Shown: piece after piece, positions 1 through 9,871 of the stretch | Position numbering within the stretch: the first letter of the stretch is position 1 | Layout of the letters: each line of letters starts with the position of its first letter | DNA from: an uncultured Methylococcaceae bacterium | GTDB lineage: Bacteria; Pseudomonadota; Gammaproteobacteria; Methylococcales; Methylomonadaceae | Length of the DNA: 43,057 nucleotides | Reading direction: 5' to 3' | Assembly: GCA_903866825.1 (NCBI GenBank) | Contig: CAIPPE010000038.1 | Coordinates: 1 to 43,057 of the forward strand | Position numbers and translations under genes: made by a program | The notes under the pieces: generated by a model | What the model was told of the DNA's origin: nothing | Databases searched by the model: none | The model's input: the letters and a program-made list of their open reading frames with translations, nothing else

Positions 1-1931
1 ATGGTTGGTTGAGTCATACCGATCGGGCTTTTGTGACGTTTATAGCGAATCAGGAACCGTCGGACAATGAACTATTGCTTTGGGCGGCTGCCTTGGTGAG
101 TCAACAGCTCAGCTTAGGCGAAGTGTATCTGGATTTAGCAAGACTTGCCCAACAGACCGAAAGCACGTTAGCAATTAGTGTTACGGATGAAGATCAGGCT
201 AAAGATCCCAGTCTGGCAATCATTAAATCCTATACGCTGGCTGATTGGCAACGGGGATTAATGGCGGCAACCGTGGTCGGAACGGGGGAAGGGTGTTCTC
301 CTCTGGTTTTATCCGGTGAGCGATTATATTTAAGACGTTATTGGCAATGCCAACAAGTGCTTAATCAAGCCATTCAAGCGCGTGTCATACAGCGCAGGAC
401 TGAATTGCCAGATGCTTTAACAGCAGAAATAGACGCATTATTTTCCAGTAATCAACAGTCCCCTGATTGGCAAAAGATTGCTTGTGTTATTGCCTTACGC
501 GCCAGGTTTAGCATTATTACCGGCGGCCCTGGTACCGGTAAAACCACTACCTTAACCAAATTATTGGCTATTCTGGTTAAGCTCTATCGTATTGAACACC
601 CAGAGAAACACCCCTTAACTATTTTATTAGCCGCACCCACCGGTAAAGCCGCCGCCAGAGTGAGTGAGTCGATTAATAAAGCGATTGAAGGATTACCGGT
701 TGCAGAAGATATTAAAGCCGTCATGCCCACCCAGGCCAGTACCTTACATCGCTTATTAGGCAGTCGTCATGATACCCGGCAATTTCGACACCATCGTAAT
801 AACCCCTTAGTCGCGGATATTGTTATCGTCGATGAAGCGTCAATGATTGATTTAGAAATGATGGCGGCTTTATTGGAGGCTTTACCGAGTGAGGCGACTT
901 TAATTTTATTGGGTGATAAGGATCAGTTAGCTTCGGTTGAAGCGGGTTCTGTGTTAGGTGACTTGTGTCAGGGTGCCGTTGATATCGCTTATGATGCTAA
1001 AACCTGTGCGTGGATAAAAGCATACGTAGGCGAAAACTTAGCCATTAATCAAGCACTGACAACGAATACGGCTATCAATCAGCAAACGATTATGCTGTTG
1101 CACAGTTATCGCTTTGGCTCAAACAGTGGTATTGGACAATTAGCCAAAGCCGTGAACAGGGGGGATTATAAGTCTGCTCAAGCCATTTTAGACGATTCAA
1201 GTTATGTTGACTTAAAGCCTCGATTACTTGACGATCAGCCCACTATAAACGTATTATCCAGCAAAGAGTCAGCCGAGCGATTGTTAAAGCAATTAGTGCT
1301 GGCAAACTGGGGGAACAGTAAGGATGGTAAGCCTCAGCTTTGTCAGGGTTATGGTTATTATCGGGCGCTGATTAAAGCGCGTCCTAAAGACCCTCAGCCT
1401 GAGCTGATTAATGCCTGGGCTACCCAAGTGCTAAAAGGCTTTGATACCTTTCGGGTGTTATGTGCTTTGCGTAAAGGGCTTTGGGGGGTGGACGGTTTAA
1501 ATGAGCGCATTGAACACTGGTTAGTTGGCGAGCAGCTACCACAACTGTGGTACGAAGGCCGTCCGGTGATGATTACCAGTAACGATTATACGCTGGGCTT
1601 AATGAATGGCGATATCGGCATTGCCTTAAGAGATCATACCGATAAACTGCGGGTGGTGTTTCCGGCCAGTGAGGGTGAATCTATGCAGGGCTTGCATTGG
1701 GTGTCTCCGTTACGCTTGCCTAATGTAGAAACGGCTTATGCCATGACCGTGCATAAATCGCAAGGCTCAGAGTTTAACCATGTGGCTTTAGTATTGCCTG
1801 AAACGCTTAACAGAGTGTTAACACGCGAATTGATTTACACAGGTATTACCCGTTCTAAAGAAAATTTTAGCTTAATAGAAACACAAGCCGGTGTTTTTAC
1901 AGCAGCGATTAAAGTAAGTTGTGTTAACTGA
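1..1931 (+). CDS. recD: Exodeoxyribonuclease V alpha subunit RecD (5' end cut by window)
   Basis: RecD is the 5'-3' helicase subunit of RecBCD, which processes double-strand breaks for recombination. The frame is open from the first base and the residues before the TTG at 9 (G-W) still fit the family, so the true start lies upstream; compared with E. coli RecD roughly 15-20 N-terminal residues are missing. Counting from the TTG, the Walker A motif GGPGTGKTTT is near residue 172, Walker B VIVDEASMID near 275, GDKDQLASVEAGSVLGD follows near 300, and the C-terminal UvrD-like motifs AMTVHKSQGSEF and TRELIYTGITR close the helicase core. The gene ends at TGA 1929-1931. recB and recC would be expected upstream, outside the window. 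Identification is secure. Confidence 0.96.
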   Translation, partial: GWLSHTDRAFVTFIANQEPSDNELLLWAAALVSQQLSLGEVYLDLARLAQQTESTLAISVTDEDQAKDPSLAIIKSYTLADWQRGLMAATVVGTGEGCSPLVLSGERLYLRRYWQCQQVLNQAIQARVIQRRTELPDALTAEIDALFSSNQQSPDWQKIACVIALRARFSIITGGPGTGKTTTLTKLLAILVKLYRIEHPEKHPLTILLAAPTGKAAARVSESINKAIEGLPVAEDIKAVMPTQASTLHRLLGSRHDTRQFRHHRNNPLVADIVIVDEASMIDLEMMAALLEALPSEATLILLGDKDQLASVEAGSVLGDLCQGAVDIAYDAKTCAWIKAYVGENLAINQALTTNTAINQQTIMLLHSYRFGSNSGIGQLAKAVNRGDYKSAQAILDDSSYVDLKPRLLDDQPTINVLSSKESAERLLKQLVLANWGNSKDGKPQLCQGYGYYRALIKARPKDPQPELINAWATQVLKGFDTFRVLCALRKGLWGVDGLNERIEHWLVGEQLPQLWYEGRPVMITSNDYTLGLMNGDIGIALRDHTDKLRVVFPASEGESMQGLHWVSPLRLPNVETAYAMTVHKSQGSEFNHVALVLPETLNRVLTRELIYTGITRSKENFSLIETQAGVFTAAIKVSCVN

Positions 1932-1961
1932 TTTTTTGTCTTTTTCTTGATAGGAGTGCGT

Positions 1962-2150
1962 ATGAACATTAAGTATGGCTTATTGGATAAACCAGGCAAT
2001 ATCGTTGATTCAGATGAGTTTCAGGAAATGGTCGCAATCAATGCTTATTATAAAGCCGAGAAAAGAGGCTTGGAACCAAATCATGACATTGCTGACTGGA
2101 TCGAAGCGGAGCAGGACATAAAAACCCAGTTGCTGAATAAACCTAAGTAG
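1962..2150 (+). CDS. DUF2934-type small protein
   Basis: A 62-residue soluble protein. I chose ATG 1962 rather than the in-frame TTG at 1947 because AGGAG at 1952-1956 lies 5 bases before the ATG. The C-terminal half has the pattern I associate with DUF2934: an aliphatic/aromatic helix (AINAYYKAEKRG, about residues 24-35) followed by DIADWIEAEQDI (42-53). The function of that family is not known to me. It follows recD by 30 bp and could be co-transcribed with it. No signal peptide or membrane segment is visible. Confidence 0.75.
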   Translation: MNIKYGLLDKPGNIVDSDEFQEMVAINAYYKAEKRGLEPNHDIADWIEAEQDIKTQLLNKPK

Positions 2151-2211
2151 ATCAATCCGCTAACCGATATATAACCCAATGCTTCAATAATTTTAAAAGA
2201 TTATCAAAAAA

Positions 2212-2240
2212 TTGACATCCCCATTTCTAAAGTCTATCTT
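2212..2240 (+). promoter_or_regulatory. Sigma70-type promoter before the DUF1640 gene
   Basis: TTGACA (2212-2217), a perfect -35 hexamer, is followed after exactly 17 bp by TATCTT (2235-2240), a 4/6 match to the -10 box. The next start codon is at 2262/2268, leaving a short leader. This is the clearest consensus promoter I found in the window. It suggests that the DUF1640 gene, and perhaps the lipoprotein after it, are transcribed separately from recD. Confidence 0.6.
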
Positions 2241-2267
2241 GGCTGCATTAAATATAAAGAGATGATA

Positions 2268-2576
2268 ATGACCACATTAACTTTTGATACGCATGACTTT
2301 GTTAAAAAGCTCAAGGAAGCCGGGTTTAGTGAAGAACAAGCTGAAGCCTTAACTAATTTACAAAAAATCACAGCCTCTAATACACTAGAACATGCCAGGC
2401 ATGATTATCATTTGGATGATCTGGCAACAAAAAGAGATTTGAACGAAAGTCAGTTAAAATTACAAAAAGAAATTGCAGAAACTAAAGCTGAGCTAGTTAA
2501 GTGGGTTGTTGCTGTGGGATTATTGCAAATAACTATTATCACTAGCCTGTTATTGCGATTAACAGGAAAACTCTAG
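2268..2576 (+). CDS. DUF1640 (CCDC90-like) coiled-coil membrane protein
   Basis: A 102-residue protein; ATG 2262 is also possible and adds two residues, but MTTLTFDT is how I remember family members starting. The N-terminal part (FVKKLKEAGFSEEQAEAL, about 10-27) is the typical DUF1640 opening. It is followed by a charged helix likely to form a coiled coil (about 40-78, heptad-like L/A spacing through LATKRDLNESQLKLQKEIAE) and one C-terminal membrane helix (about 82-98, WVVAVGLLQITIITSLLL). Bacterial members are related to the mitochondrial CCDC90/MCUR1 group; their role is unclear. The terminal anchor suggests a tail-anchored inner-membrane protein, probably oligomeric. A strong promoter lies just upstream. 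Confidence 0.8.
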   Translation: MTTLTFDTHDFVKKLKEAGFSEEQAEALTNLQKITASNTLEHARHDYHLDDLATKRDLNESQLKLQKEIAETKAELVKWVVAVGLLQITIITSLLLRLTGKL

Positions 2577-2615
2577 GCGTGAATACAAAGTAAGTCGTCA
2601 TAGACGTGTCAATAA

Positions 2616-2894
2616 ATGAAGTTTTTTAAACGCATACTACAGGTGCTTATTTGCACTGCTGTACTCTCAGGCTGCGCCAGCTTTAAGATGTTAAATGCCC
2701 GAATGCCTTTAGATCAAAGAGTTTACATCTATAGCGGCACCCGACTTGATTGGGCTGCATTAAATGAAAATGCCGCAGCGCTAACCAAATATAAAGTAAC
2801 TCCCCCGCGTTATCCCTTAATTGATTTTCCTTTTAGTCTTTCATTCGACACCCTGTATTTACCGTTAGCCATTTGTGCAGAGGTTTTTAATTGA
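2616..2894 (+). CDS. YceK/YidQ-type lipoprotein
   Basis: A 92-residue precursor with a clear lipoprotein signal peptide: KR near the N-terminus, hydrophobic core 7-17, and lipobox LSGC with Cys20 as the lipidation site. The mature part carries VYIYSGTRLDW and PLIDFPFSLSFDTLYLP, the pattern of the YceK/YidQ (DUF1375) family of small envelope lipoproteins of unknown function. Serine and alanine follow Cys20, with no aspartate at +2, so sorting to the outer membrane is expected. Its stop codon (2892-2894) overlaps the ribosome-binding site of the next gene. Confidence 0.78.
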   Translation: MKFFKRILQVLICTAVLSGCASFKMLNARMPLDQRVYIYSGTRLDWAALNENAAALTKYKVTPPRYPLIDFPFSLSFDTLYLPLAICAEVFN

Positions 2895-2902
2895 GGAACT
2901 TG

Positions 2903-5900
2903 ATGGTAGAAAACAGCAACTTTGATTTTCTAAAGGAACATGATGCCTTATTTCTTCAGTTAGCTACCGCAGCAGAACGTGCTTTTTCAAGTGACCCTAA
3001 CACCACCTTAATTAAACTCCGGCAACTGGGAGAAGCCTTAGCTCAGGATTTAGCTGCCCGTTGTGGTATAGAATGTAACGAGAAAACCACGCAAGCGGAC
3101 TTACTCTTTAAGGTCGGTCGAGAAATCCGCCTTGACGCCAATATCCTTGAACTATTCCATACCTTACGTACCGAAGGCAATCGGGCTACTCATCAATTTA
3201 AAACCCAGCACAAAGAGGCCTTAGATGGTTTGCGACTCGCCAGAGCATTAGCTATTTGGTTTCATCAAGCCTTTGGAAAACAGGGAGCCATGTTTAAGCC
3301 GGGGGCGTTTGTTGCGCCGACTGATCCAAGCCAACAGTTACAAGCATTAACAATTCAAATAGAACAGCTTAAAGCGCAACTATCGGACGCTAACGAACAG
3401 GTAGAAAGTAATCATCAATTAATAACCTTAGTGGCCAAAGAGAAAGAGCAATTTTCCCTACTGGCTGAACAAATGGATGAAGAAGCCCGGGTGTTTGAAC
3501 AACTGGCTCAAGAACATGAACATCAACTGGTTGAAGAAAGAAAAGCCTTTGAGCTTCGGCTTAAAGCCCTACAGGCCAAGTTAGATGATCAAGAGAATCG
3601 AACCGAATTTATTAGCGCTACGGTCAATAAAGCCAGTGTCCAACTGTCTTTAAATGAAGAGCTCACCCGTATTCTGATTGATCAACAATTGATAGCCGCT
3701 GGATGGGAAGCCGATACCGAAGTGTTAACGCATAAAAACGGCGCACGTCCTGAGAAAGGTAAAAATATAGCCATTGCAGAATGGCCTACGCAAGGCAATC
3801 AGTCCGCAGATTATGTGCTATTTGCAGGCTTAACCGCCCTTGCAATTGTAGAAGCCAAACGCGAAAACATGAATGTTGCCGGTAAAATTCACCAGGCAGA
3901 ACGTTATTCACGAGGGTTTAAACAAGCAGAAGGCTTTTTACCCAGTTGGCAAACAAGGCCGCACTATTGCTTGGGCAGATGCTGAAGAGGGACATTATCA
4001 AGTTCCGTTTGTGTATTCCTGTAATGGTCGGCCTTATGTTAAACAACTTGCTGAACAATCGGGCACCTGGTTTCGTGATGTCAGAGAAGCCGCTAACCTT
4101 GCCAAACCACTCCATGATTTTCATAGCCCCGAAGGTTTGCTGGATAAATTAAAACGCAGTCAAGTAGAGGCCCAGCAGAAACTGCAAGACGAAGGTTTTG
4201 CTTATCTTAAATTACGTGACTATCAACAAAAAGCCATTACTGCCGTAGAAGCGGCTTTAGCCCAGAATCAAACCAACTGTCTTTTGGCGATGGCGACCGG
4301 TACCGGTAAAACCCGTACCATTATCGGTTTGATGTATCGCTTCTTAAAAGCTGAACACTTTAAACGTATCCTGTTTTTAGTCGATCGTACAGCGTTGGGT
4401 GAGCAAGCCATCGACTTTTTTAATGATGCGCCGCTAGAGAATAATCTAACGCTCTCGAAAATATACAATATTGCCGAGTTGGGTGATATGGCCGCTGAAG
4501 CAGAAACCCGTATTCAAGTCGCTACTGTTCAGGCGATGGTTAAACGTATTTTTCAATCCGATAATCCCCCGAATATTGATGCCTATGACTGCATTATCAT
4601 AGATGAAGCGCATCGGGGTTATACGCTGGATCAAGAAATGACCGAAGGCGAATTAACCCTAAGAGATGTGTCTCAGTATTTATCCTGTTATCGTCGGGTA
4701 CTGGATTATTTTGATGCTGTTAAAATTGGTTTAACGGCCACCCCCGCTAAACATACCACCGAGATTTTCGGTAAACCGGTCTTTACTTACAGCTACCGAG
4801 AAGCCGTGGCCGATGATTGGTTAATTGACCATGAACCGCCGATTCGATATGAAACCTTACTGACCCAAAAAGGTATTCATTTTGAAAAAGGGGAGAAAGT
4901 CAGTGTTATTGATACGAAAACCGGCGCCATAGAACTGGCAGAGTTGGAGGATGAACTTGATTTTGAAGTAGAAGCCTTTAACCGTCGCGTCATTACCGAA
5001 AGTTTTAACGAAGTGATTTGTGAGCAACTGGCTAAAGAATTAGACCCCTTTGGATTAGAGAAAACCCTGATATTCTGTGCCACGGATTTACATGCCGACA
5101 TGGTTAAGCGCTTATTGGATAAAGCGTTTAAAGCCCTTTATGACGATGAATATAACGAAGCCGCTGTGCGTAAAATAACCAGCCAAAGCGACAAGGTTAA
5201 ACAACTCATTCGGCAATACAAAAATGAAAAGTATCCCTCGATTGCCATCACCGTTGATTTACTCAGTACCGGGATTGATGTGCCGCCGATATGTCATATT
5301 GTGCTATTACGTCGGGTTCGTTCGCGTATTTTGTATGAACAGATACTGGGACGTGGTACACGTCGCTGTGATCAAATTGGTAAGACTGTCTTTAAAATAT
5401 ATGACCCTGTGGATATTTATGCGGCACTGCAAGACGTGAGCGCAATGAAGCCCTTGGTTAAAGATCCTAATATTACCCTGGAACAATTGCTACAAGAATT
5501 AGTCGATCCGAATAGTCATGCGGCGGTAGGTAATAAACCCAATACCAGTCATGCCCATGATGTCTTGGATGTGGTGAGTCAAAAAGTGATGCGTATCTTG
5601 CGTAAGGCGGATAAAAAAGCCGAGCAAAAGCCAGAACTCAAACATAAACTCCAGGAACTGCAATCACTGTGGGGGATTGAGCCTAAAAAACTACCTCAGC
5701 ATTTGCATCAGTTAGGCCCGCAACAAGCCGCTCAATTTGTGCAGACGCATAGCCATTTACTCAGGCAATTAGCGGAAGTGAATGCGTTATTGGGTTCAGA
5801 TACAAACCCCTTAATTTATGAAGGGACTGATGAATTTAAAAGCCGTACCCAAACCTATGGCGTCAATGAAAAGCCCGCTGATTATTTAGACAGCTTTAAC

Positions 5901-6374
5901 CATTTTATCCGCAATCAGATTAACCAGTCGGTCGCCTTGAGTGTCATTATCAATAACCCCAAAGATCTGACCCGCGAACAACTTAAAGAAGTGCGTTTGT
6001 TACTGGATGCACACGGCTACAGTGAAGCTAAATTAAAAACAGCCTGGCGTAATCAAACCCATCAGGAGATTGCCGCCAGTATCGTTGGCTACATTCGTCA
6101 GGCCGCCTTAGGAGAAGCGTTGTTGCCCTTTGAACAGCGGGTTAATAACGCCATGCAAAAAATCTATACCCTGCATGATTGGTCAAACGTACAACGTAAA
6201 TGGCTGGATCGGCTCGCCAAACAACTTATTCTGGAAGTGGTGATTGATCAAGAATTTGTTAATCGTGCTTTTGAGAAAGATGGCGGTGCTAAGCGTTTAA
6301 ACACCTTACTTGACGGTGATCTGGATAAGGTGCTGGAAGCACTTAATGAGAATCTCTGGCAAGCGATGGGTTAA
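2903..6374 (+). pseudogene. hsdR: Type I restriction endonuclease subunit HsdR, split by a frameshift
   Basis: The two frames together encode one EcoEI-like HsdR, the DNA-translocating nuclease of a type I system. Start ATG 2903 follows AGGA at 2894-2897. Frame one gives a DUF4145-like N-terminus (about 10-110), a coiled coil (about 145-225) and the HSDR_N nuclease core with D in SADYVLF and EAK in AIVEAKREN. It goes out of frame near 3940-3955 and stops at 3983-3985. Frame two, one base later, resumes with TIAWADAEEGHYQVPFVYS and carries MATGTGKTRT (Walker A), IIIDEAHRG, GLTATPAKHT, LLSTGIDVPP and QILGRGTRR, then an EcoEI-type C-terminal domain to 6374. The flanking residues join into a normal HsdR sequence once one base is removed, so this is a single-base insertion: a real inactivating mutation or a sequencing/assembly error. 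T5 at 3934-3938 is a candidate slip site. hsdM and hsdS follow intact. Confidence 0.88.
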
Positions 6375-6408
6375 ACTACTTCTCTTTTTCTGCTAATAAT
6401 ACCGATTA

Positions 6409-8022
6409 ATGAACAACAACGATATCGTACAAAAACTCTGGAATCTCTGTGACGTATTGCGTGACGACGGCATTAACTACAGTGATTATGTGACTGAGTT
6501 GGTGTTATTGTTATTCATTAAAATGGAGTATGAAAATACCGAAGCCGGATTATTAGAGAAGCATAAACTCCCGGAAGGTTGCCGCTGGCCGGATTTGAAT
6601 AGCAAAAGTGGCTTATCCCTATTGACCGAATACAAGCGTATTCTGTTTACCCTTTCAACGGGTAAAGAAATCAGCAAAGACCCTAATGATGCTGATAAAA
6701 CCATTGAAAAACTCGTTATCACTGACCCGTTAATATTAGCCATATACGCCGATGCGCAAACCCGCTTACGGGAACCCCGTCATTTAGAACAACTGATTAA
6801 ATCCTTAGACTGTATCGACTGGTTTAGTGCCAGACGCGATGGCCTGGGGGATTTATACGAAGGCTTATTAGAAAAGAATGCCAGTGAAACCAAATCAGGC
6901 GCAGGCCAATACTTTACGCCACGGCCTTTAATCGACAGCATTATCCGGTGCATAAAACCGCAAGCCGGCGAAGTAATCCAGGACCCCGCTGCCGGAACAG
7001 CCGGTTTTTTGATTGCTGCCGATGCCTATATTAAAGGTCAAACCGATGATCTTTATGATCTTAACGAGCAAGCCCAAAATTTTCAACGTAATAAAGCCTT
7101 TGTGGGTATGGAACTGGTGCCGGGTACGCGCCGTTTAGCCCTGATGAATTGTTTGTTACACGGCATGGAAGGTGATGATGAAGGCGTGGTGCATTTAGGC
7201 AATACCTTAGGTTTACCGGGTACGCAACTGTCAGCCGCTGATGTTATTTTGACTAATCCGCCGTTTGGTACCGCCAAAGGGGGCGGTGGCCCTACGCGCG
7301 ATGACTTTACTTATAAAACCAGTAATAAACAACTGGCTTTCTTACAGCATATTTACCGTAGCCTTAAACCTGCCGGTCGTGCGGCGGTGGTGTTGCCTGA
7401 CAATGTATTATTTGAAGCCGGAGTGGGTACGGATATTCGCCGGGATTTAATGCACAAATGTAATTTGCATACCATCCTTAGATTACCGACCGGTATCTTT
7501 TATGCCCAAGGTGTTAAAACCAATGTGCTGTTTTTTACGAAAGGCACGGCAGAGAATCCACTGCAAGATGAGCATTGTACCGAACAAGTCTGGGTCTATG
7601 ATTTGCGTACCAATATGCCCAGTTTCGGTAAACGCACCCCATTTAGTGATCAGTATTTAAAACCGTTTGAAGATTGTTTTCATGCGTCAGAGCGTCAAGA
7701 AGCCCAGGGGAACATTGACGCAGTTGATGAGAGTGCAACCGATGTTGAGTTACAAACGCGCTGGCGGTGTTTCTCTCGGGATTGGATTAGCACGCAGAAA
7801 GGGGATTCTTTAGATATTGCCTGGCTAAAAGATCAAGACAGTGTAGATGCCGCGAGTTTACCAGAACCGGATGTATTGGCAGCGGAAGCCATGAGTAAAT
7901 TAACTGAAGCTTTGAGGGAGTTGAATGAATTAATGCAGGCTTTGGGGGCAGGGGATCAGGCACAAGTGCAGACTGAATTGTTGGCTGAGGTGTTGGGCTT
8001 GGGGGCGGGGAGTTTGGAATGA
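6409..8022 (+). CDS. hsdM: Type I DNA methyltransferase subunit HsdM
   Basis: N6-adenine methyltransferase and core of the type I complex; it needs HsdS for sequence recognition. The 537 residues start with the usual HsdM N-terminal helical domain (VQKLWNLCDVLRDDGINY). They contain the SAM-binding motif DPAAGTAGF (near residue 193), AGQYFTPRPLI just before it, and the catalytic N-P-P-F motif VILTNPPFG (near 283). No residue needed for activity seems to be missing. The gene starts 34 bp after hsdR without a strong Shine-Dalgarno sequence. It ends at 8020-8022, followed by a hairpin region before hsdS. Confidence 0.95.
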   Translation: MNNNDIVQKLWNLCDVLRDDGINYSDYVTELVLLLFIKMEYENTEAGLLEKHKLPEGCRWPDLNSKSGLSLLTEYKRILFTLSTGKEISKDPNDADKTIEKLVITDPLILAIYADAQTRLREPRHLEQLIKSLDCIDWFSARRDGLGDLYEGLLEKNASETKSGAGQYFTPRPLIDSIIRCIKPQAGEVIQDPAAGTAGFLIAADAYIKGQTDDLYDLNEQAQNFQRNKAFVGMELVPGTRRLALMNCLLHGMEGDDEGVVHLGNTLGLPGTQLSAADVILTNPPFGTAKGGGGPTRDDFTYKTSNKQLAFLQHIYRSLKPAGRAAVVLPDNVLFEAGVGTDIRRDLMHKCNLHTILRLPTGIFYAQGVKTNVLFFTKGTAENPLQDEHCTEQVWVYDLRTNMPSFGKRTPFSDQYLKPFEDCFHASERQEAQGNIDAVDESATDVELQTRWRCFSRDWISTQKGDSLDIAWLKDQDSVDAASLPEPDVLAAEAMSKLTEALRELNELMQALGAGDQAQVQTELLAEVLGLGAGSLE

Positions 8023-8051
8023 GCCACATTCATCAAGCACTCTTTGATACA

Positions 8052-8135
8052 ATGCACACCAACAGACCCGCCAAGCCTATGAGAACTTGTGTTCTTATGC
8101 TCAAATCGTGCGGGTTTTTTATGTCTGGGATTTAG
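8052..8135 (+). other. hsdM-hsdS spacer: nested hairpin with T-run and a 27-residue reading frame
   Basis: ACCCGC (8065-8070) pairs with GCGGGT followed by six T (about 8110-8120). Nested inside is ATGAGAAC-TTGT-GTTCTTAT, an 8-bp stem with a 4-base loop. The shape resembles a rho-independent terminator between hsdM and hsdS. The same DNA is an open frame of 27 codons from ATG 8052 to TAG 8133-8135 (MHTNRPAKPMRTCVLM...). That peptide faintly recalls small Ash-like prophage peptides; I am not sure of this. Either reading would affect how much hsdS is made relative to hsdM. Confidence 0.4.
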
Positions 8136-8142
8136 TGGGCTA

Positions 8143-9639
8143 ATGATTATGAATGAATCAATAAAGCTCTCTAATGAAGAAGTACAACAAGTTCAGGAGC
8201 AAATCTCAAATTACTTAGAGGACAGTGGGGTATCGGAGCACTCTACACTAGTTCAATCCACGAGGCTAACGGCACCTTGGCTTAACGTAAAATTCAATTA
8301 TGTCATCTCAAGTGTTACAAATGGTATAGGCGGTAAACAAACTAAAGATGGTATTGGAATACCAGTAACAAGAATAGAAACCATTGCAAATCAAACTATT
8401 GATTTCGATAAAGTGGGGTTTATAGCAGACTACGATATTTCTAAAATTGATAGATATTTATTGAATCAGGGTGATATTTTATTTAGCCATATTAATAGTC
8501 CTCTCCACTTAGGTAAAACAGCTATTTTTAGAGAGAACAAACCTCTTTATCATGGCATTAACCTTTTAAGAATTGTTACTAAAGCTAATGTAATGAGTCC
8601 TTATTACTTTAATTATCATTGCAAATTATTAAGGTCTCAAAGTGAGTTTTCGATGCAGGCTCAACATGCTGTGAATCAATCATCTTTGAACCAAAAAAAA
8701 CTTGGTGAATTTGAAATTCCATTACCGCCACTCGCAGAACAACAACAAATTGCTGCTAAGTTGGATGAGCTATTGGCACAGGTCTATAACCTTAAAACTC
8801 GTCTCGACAATATCCCAAAAATCCTCAAACACTTCCGTCAATCAGTCCTCGCCGCTGCGGTTAGTGGGAAGTTGACTGATGATTGGAGAAAAGATAACCA
8901 GATCAACGAGTGGTGCTTTACTCAATTAAGTGATTTAAATATTGATATACAAATAGGCCCTTTTGGAACCCTTCTTCATAAAAGTGATTATGTTGAAGGT
9001 GGTATTCCATTGGTAAATCCTATGCATATTAATGATGGCAAAATTATTCCATCGACATTTATGACTGTTGCGTCGGTCAAGGCAGCAGAACTTCAAAGGT
9101 ACAATCTTCAAATTGGAGATATTGTTTTAGGTCGCCGTGGCGAAATGGGCAGAGCCGCTGTTGTAAATATAGATGGTTTGATTTGTGGTACAGGATCACT
9201 TTATTTACGTCCAAATTTAAGTGAATTTGAGCCCATTTTTATTTGGTTAGTTTTATCAGCCTCAGAAACAATCAAATATCTCGAAGACAATTCAGTCGGC
9301 ACTACAATGGTTAATCTAAATCAGAAAATCCTAAAAGCTTTGCCATTTCCAGATGTTGAGAAGAAAGAACAAACCGAAATCGTCACCCGCGTCGAACAAT
9401 TATTCGCTTACGCTGATCAAATCGAGCAACGTGTTAAAGATGCACAATCTCGCGTTAACCAATTAACCCAAGCTATCCTGGCCAAAGCCTTTCGAGGTGA
9501 ACTCACCGCCGACTGGCGTACTCAAAACCCTGAACTCATCAGCGGTGAAAACAGCGCAGAAGCGCTATTAGCCAGAATCAAAGCCGAACGTGAACAAACA
9601 CAAGTCGTAAAAAAAGCTAAAGCCACTCCAAGCAACTAA
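8143..9639 (+). CDS. hsdS: Type I restriction-modification specificity subunit HsdS
   Basis: HsdS recognises the bipartite target and bridges the HsdM subunits. I chose ATG 8143 (8149 is equally possible) over the GTG at 8089 because the earlier start lies inside the spacer hairpin. Two target-recognition domains are each followed by a conserved helical segment: IPLPPLAEQQQIAAKLDEL then VLAAAVSGKLTDDWR in the middle, and QTEIVTRVEQLF then AILAKAFRGELTADWR at the end. The repeated SGKLTDDWR/RGELTADWR pair marks the internal pseudo-symmetry of the family. Length is about 498 residues. The C-terminal tail is lysine/alanine rich. With hsdM intact it should allow methylation even though hsdR is broken. 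Confidence 0.93.
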   Translation: MIMNESIKLSNEEVQQVQEQISNYLEDSGVSEHSTLVQSTRLTAPWLNVKFNYVISSVTNGIGGKQTKDGIGIPVTRIETIANQTIDFDKVGFIADYDISKIDRYLLNQGDILFSHINSPLHLGKTAIFRENKPLYHGINLLRIVTKANVMSPYYFNYHCKLLRSQSEFSMQAQHAVNQSSLNQKKLGEFEIPLPPLAEQQQIAAKLDELLAQVYNLKTRLDNIPKILKHFRQSVLAAAVSGKLTDDWRKDNQINEWCFTQLSDLNIDIQIGPFGTLLHKSDYVEGGIPLVNPMHINDGKIIPSTFMTVASVKAAELQRYNLQIGDIVLGRRGEMGRAAVVNIDGLICGTGSLYLRPNLSEFEPIFIWLVLSASETIKYLEDNSVGTTMVNLNQKILKALPFPDVEKKEQTEIVTRVEQLFAYADQIEQRVKDAQSRVNQLTQAILAKAFRGELTADWRTQNPELISGENSAEALLARIKAEREQTQVVKKAKATPSN

Positions 9640-9672
9640 ATCTGAATGTAGTCATTATAAAGGTAGCGAGTC

Positions 9673-9871
9673 ATGCAAGCAGAATATGATCTTTCTCAAA
9701 TGAACCCCCGGAAAAACCCTTATGCCTCAAAACTGAAAAAATCAGTGACTATCCGTTTAGGTGAGGATGTGGTTGGGTTATTTTAAAGACATGGCAGAAG
9801 GTACGGGTGTACCTTATCAAAGCCATCGAAAAATTGATATTTCTTGGCAGTCAACCACAAAGACGGTTTAA
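9673..9871 (+). pseudogene. Broken BrnA-type antitoxin gene
   Basis: The frame from ATG 9673 (MQAEYDLSQMNPRKNPYASK, then KSVTIRLGEDV) is the standard opening of a BrnA/CopG-like antitoxin. It stops at 9784-9786 after an extra G in GGG 9775-9777. Shifting one base restores GYFKDMAEGTGVPYQ, then a jump to SHRKIDISWQS, so about ten codons (the helix expected between PYQ and SHRK) are also missing. The two lesions mean it is dead. The first 97 bases recur at 11797 with about 13 differences. No cognate toxin lies next to it on the same strand. Confidence 0.75.

Noticed and set aside
3873-3985. Separate start of a second restriction gene at ATG 3873
   Set aside because: The first residues of that frame are an out-of-frame reading of the HsdR nuclease region; similarity to HsdR begins only near TIAWADAEEG, so this is one frameshifted gene.
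8048-8053. TACAAT as -10 box of an hsdS promoter
   Set aside because: No -35-like hexamer at a workable distance upstream.
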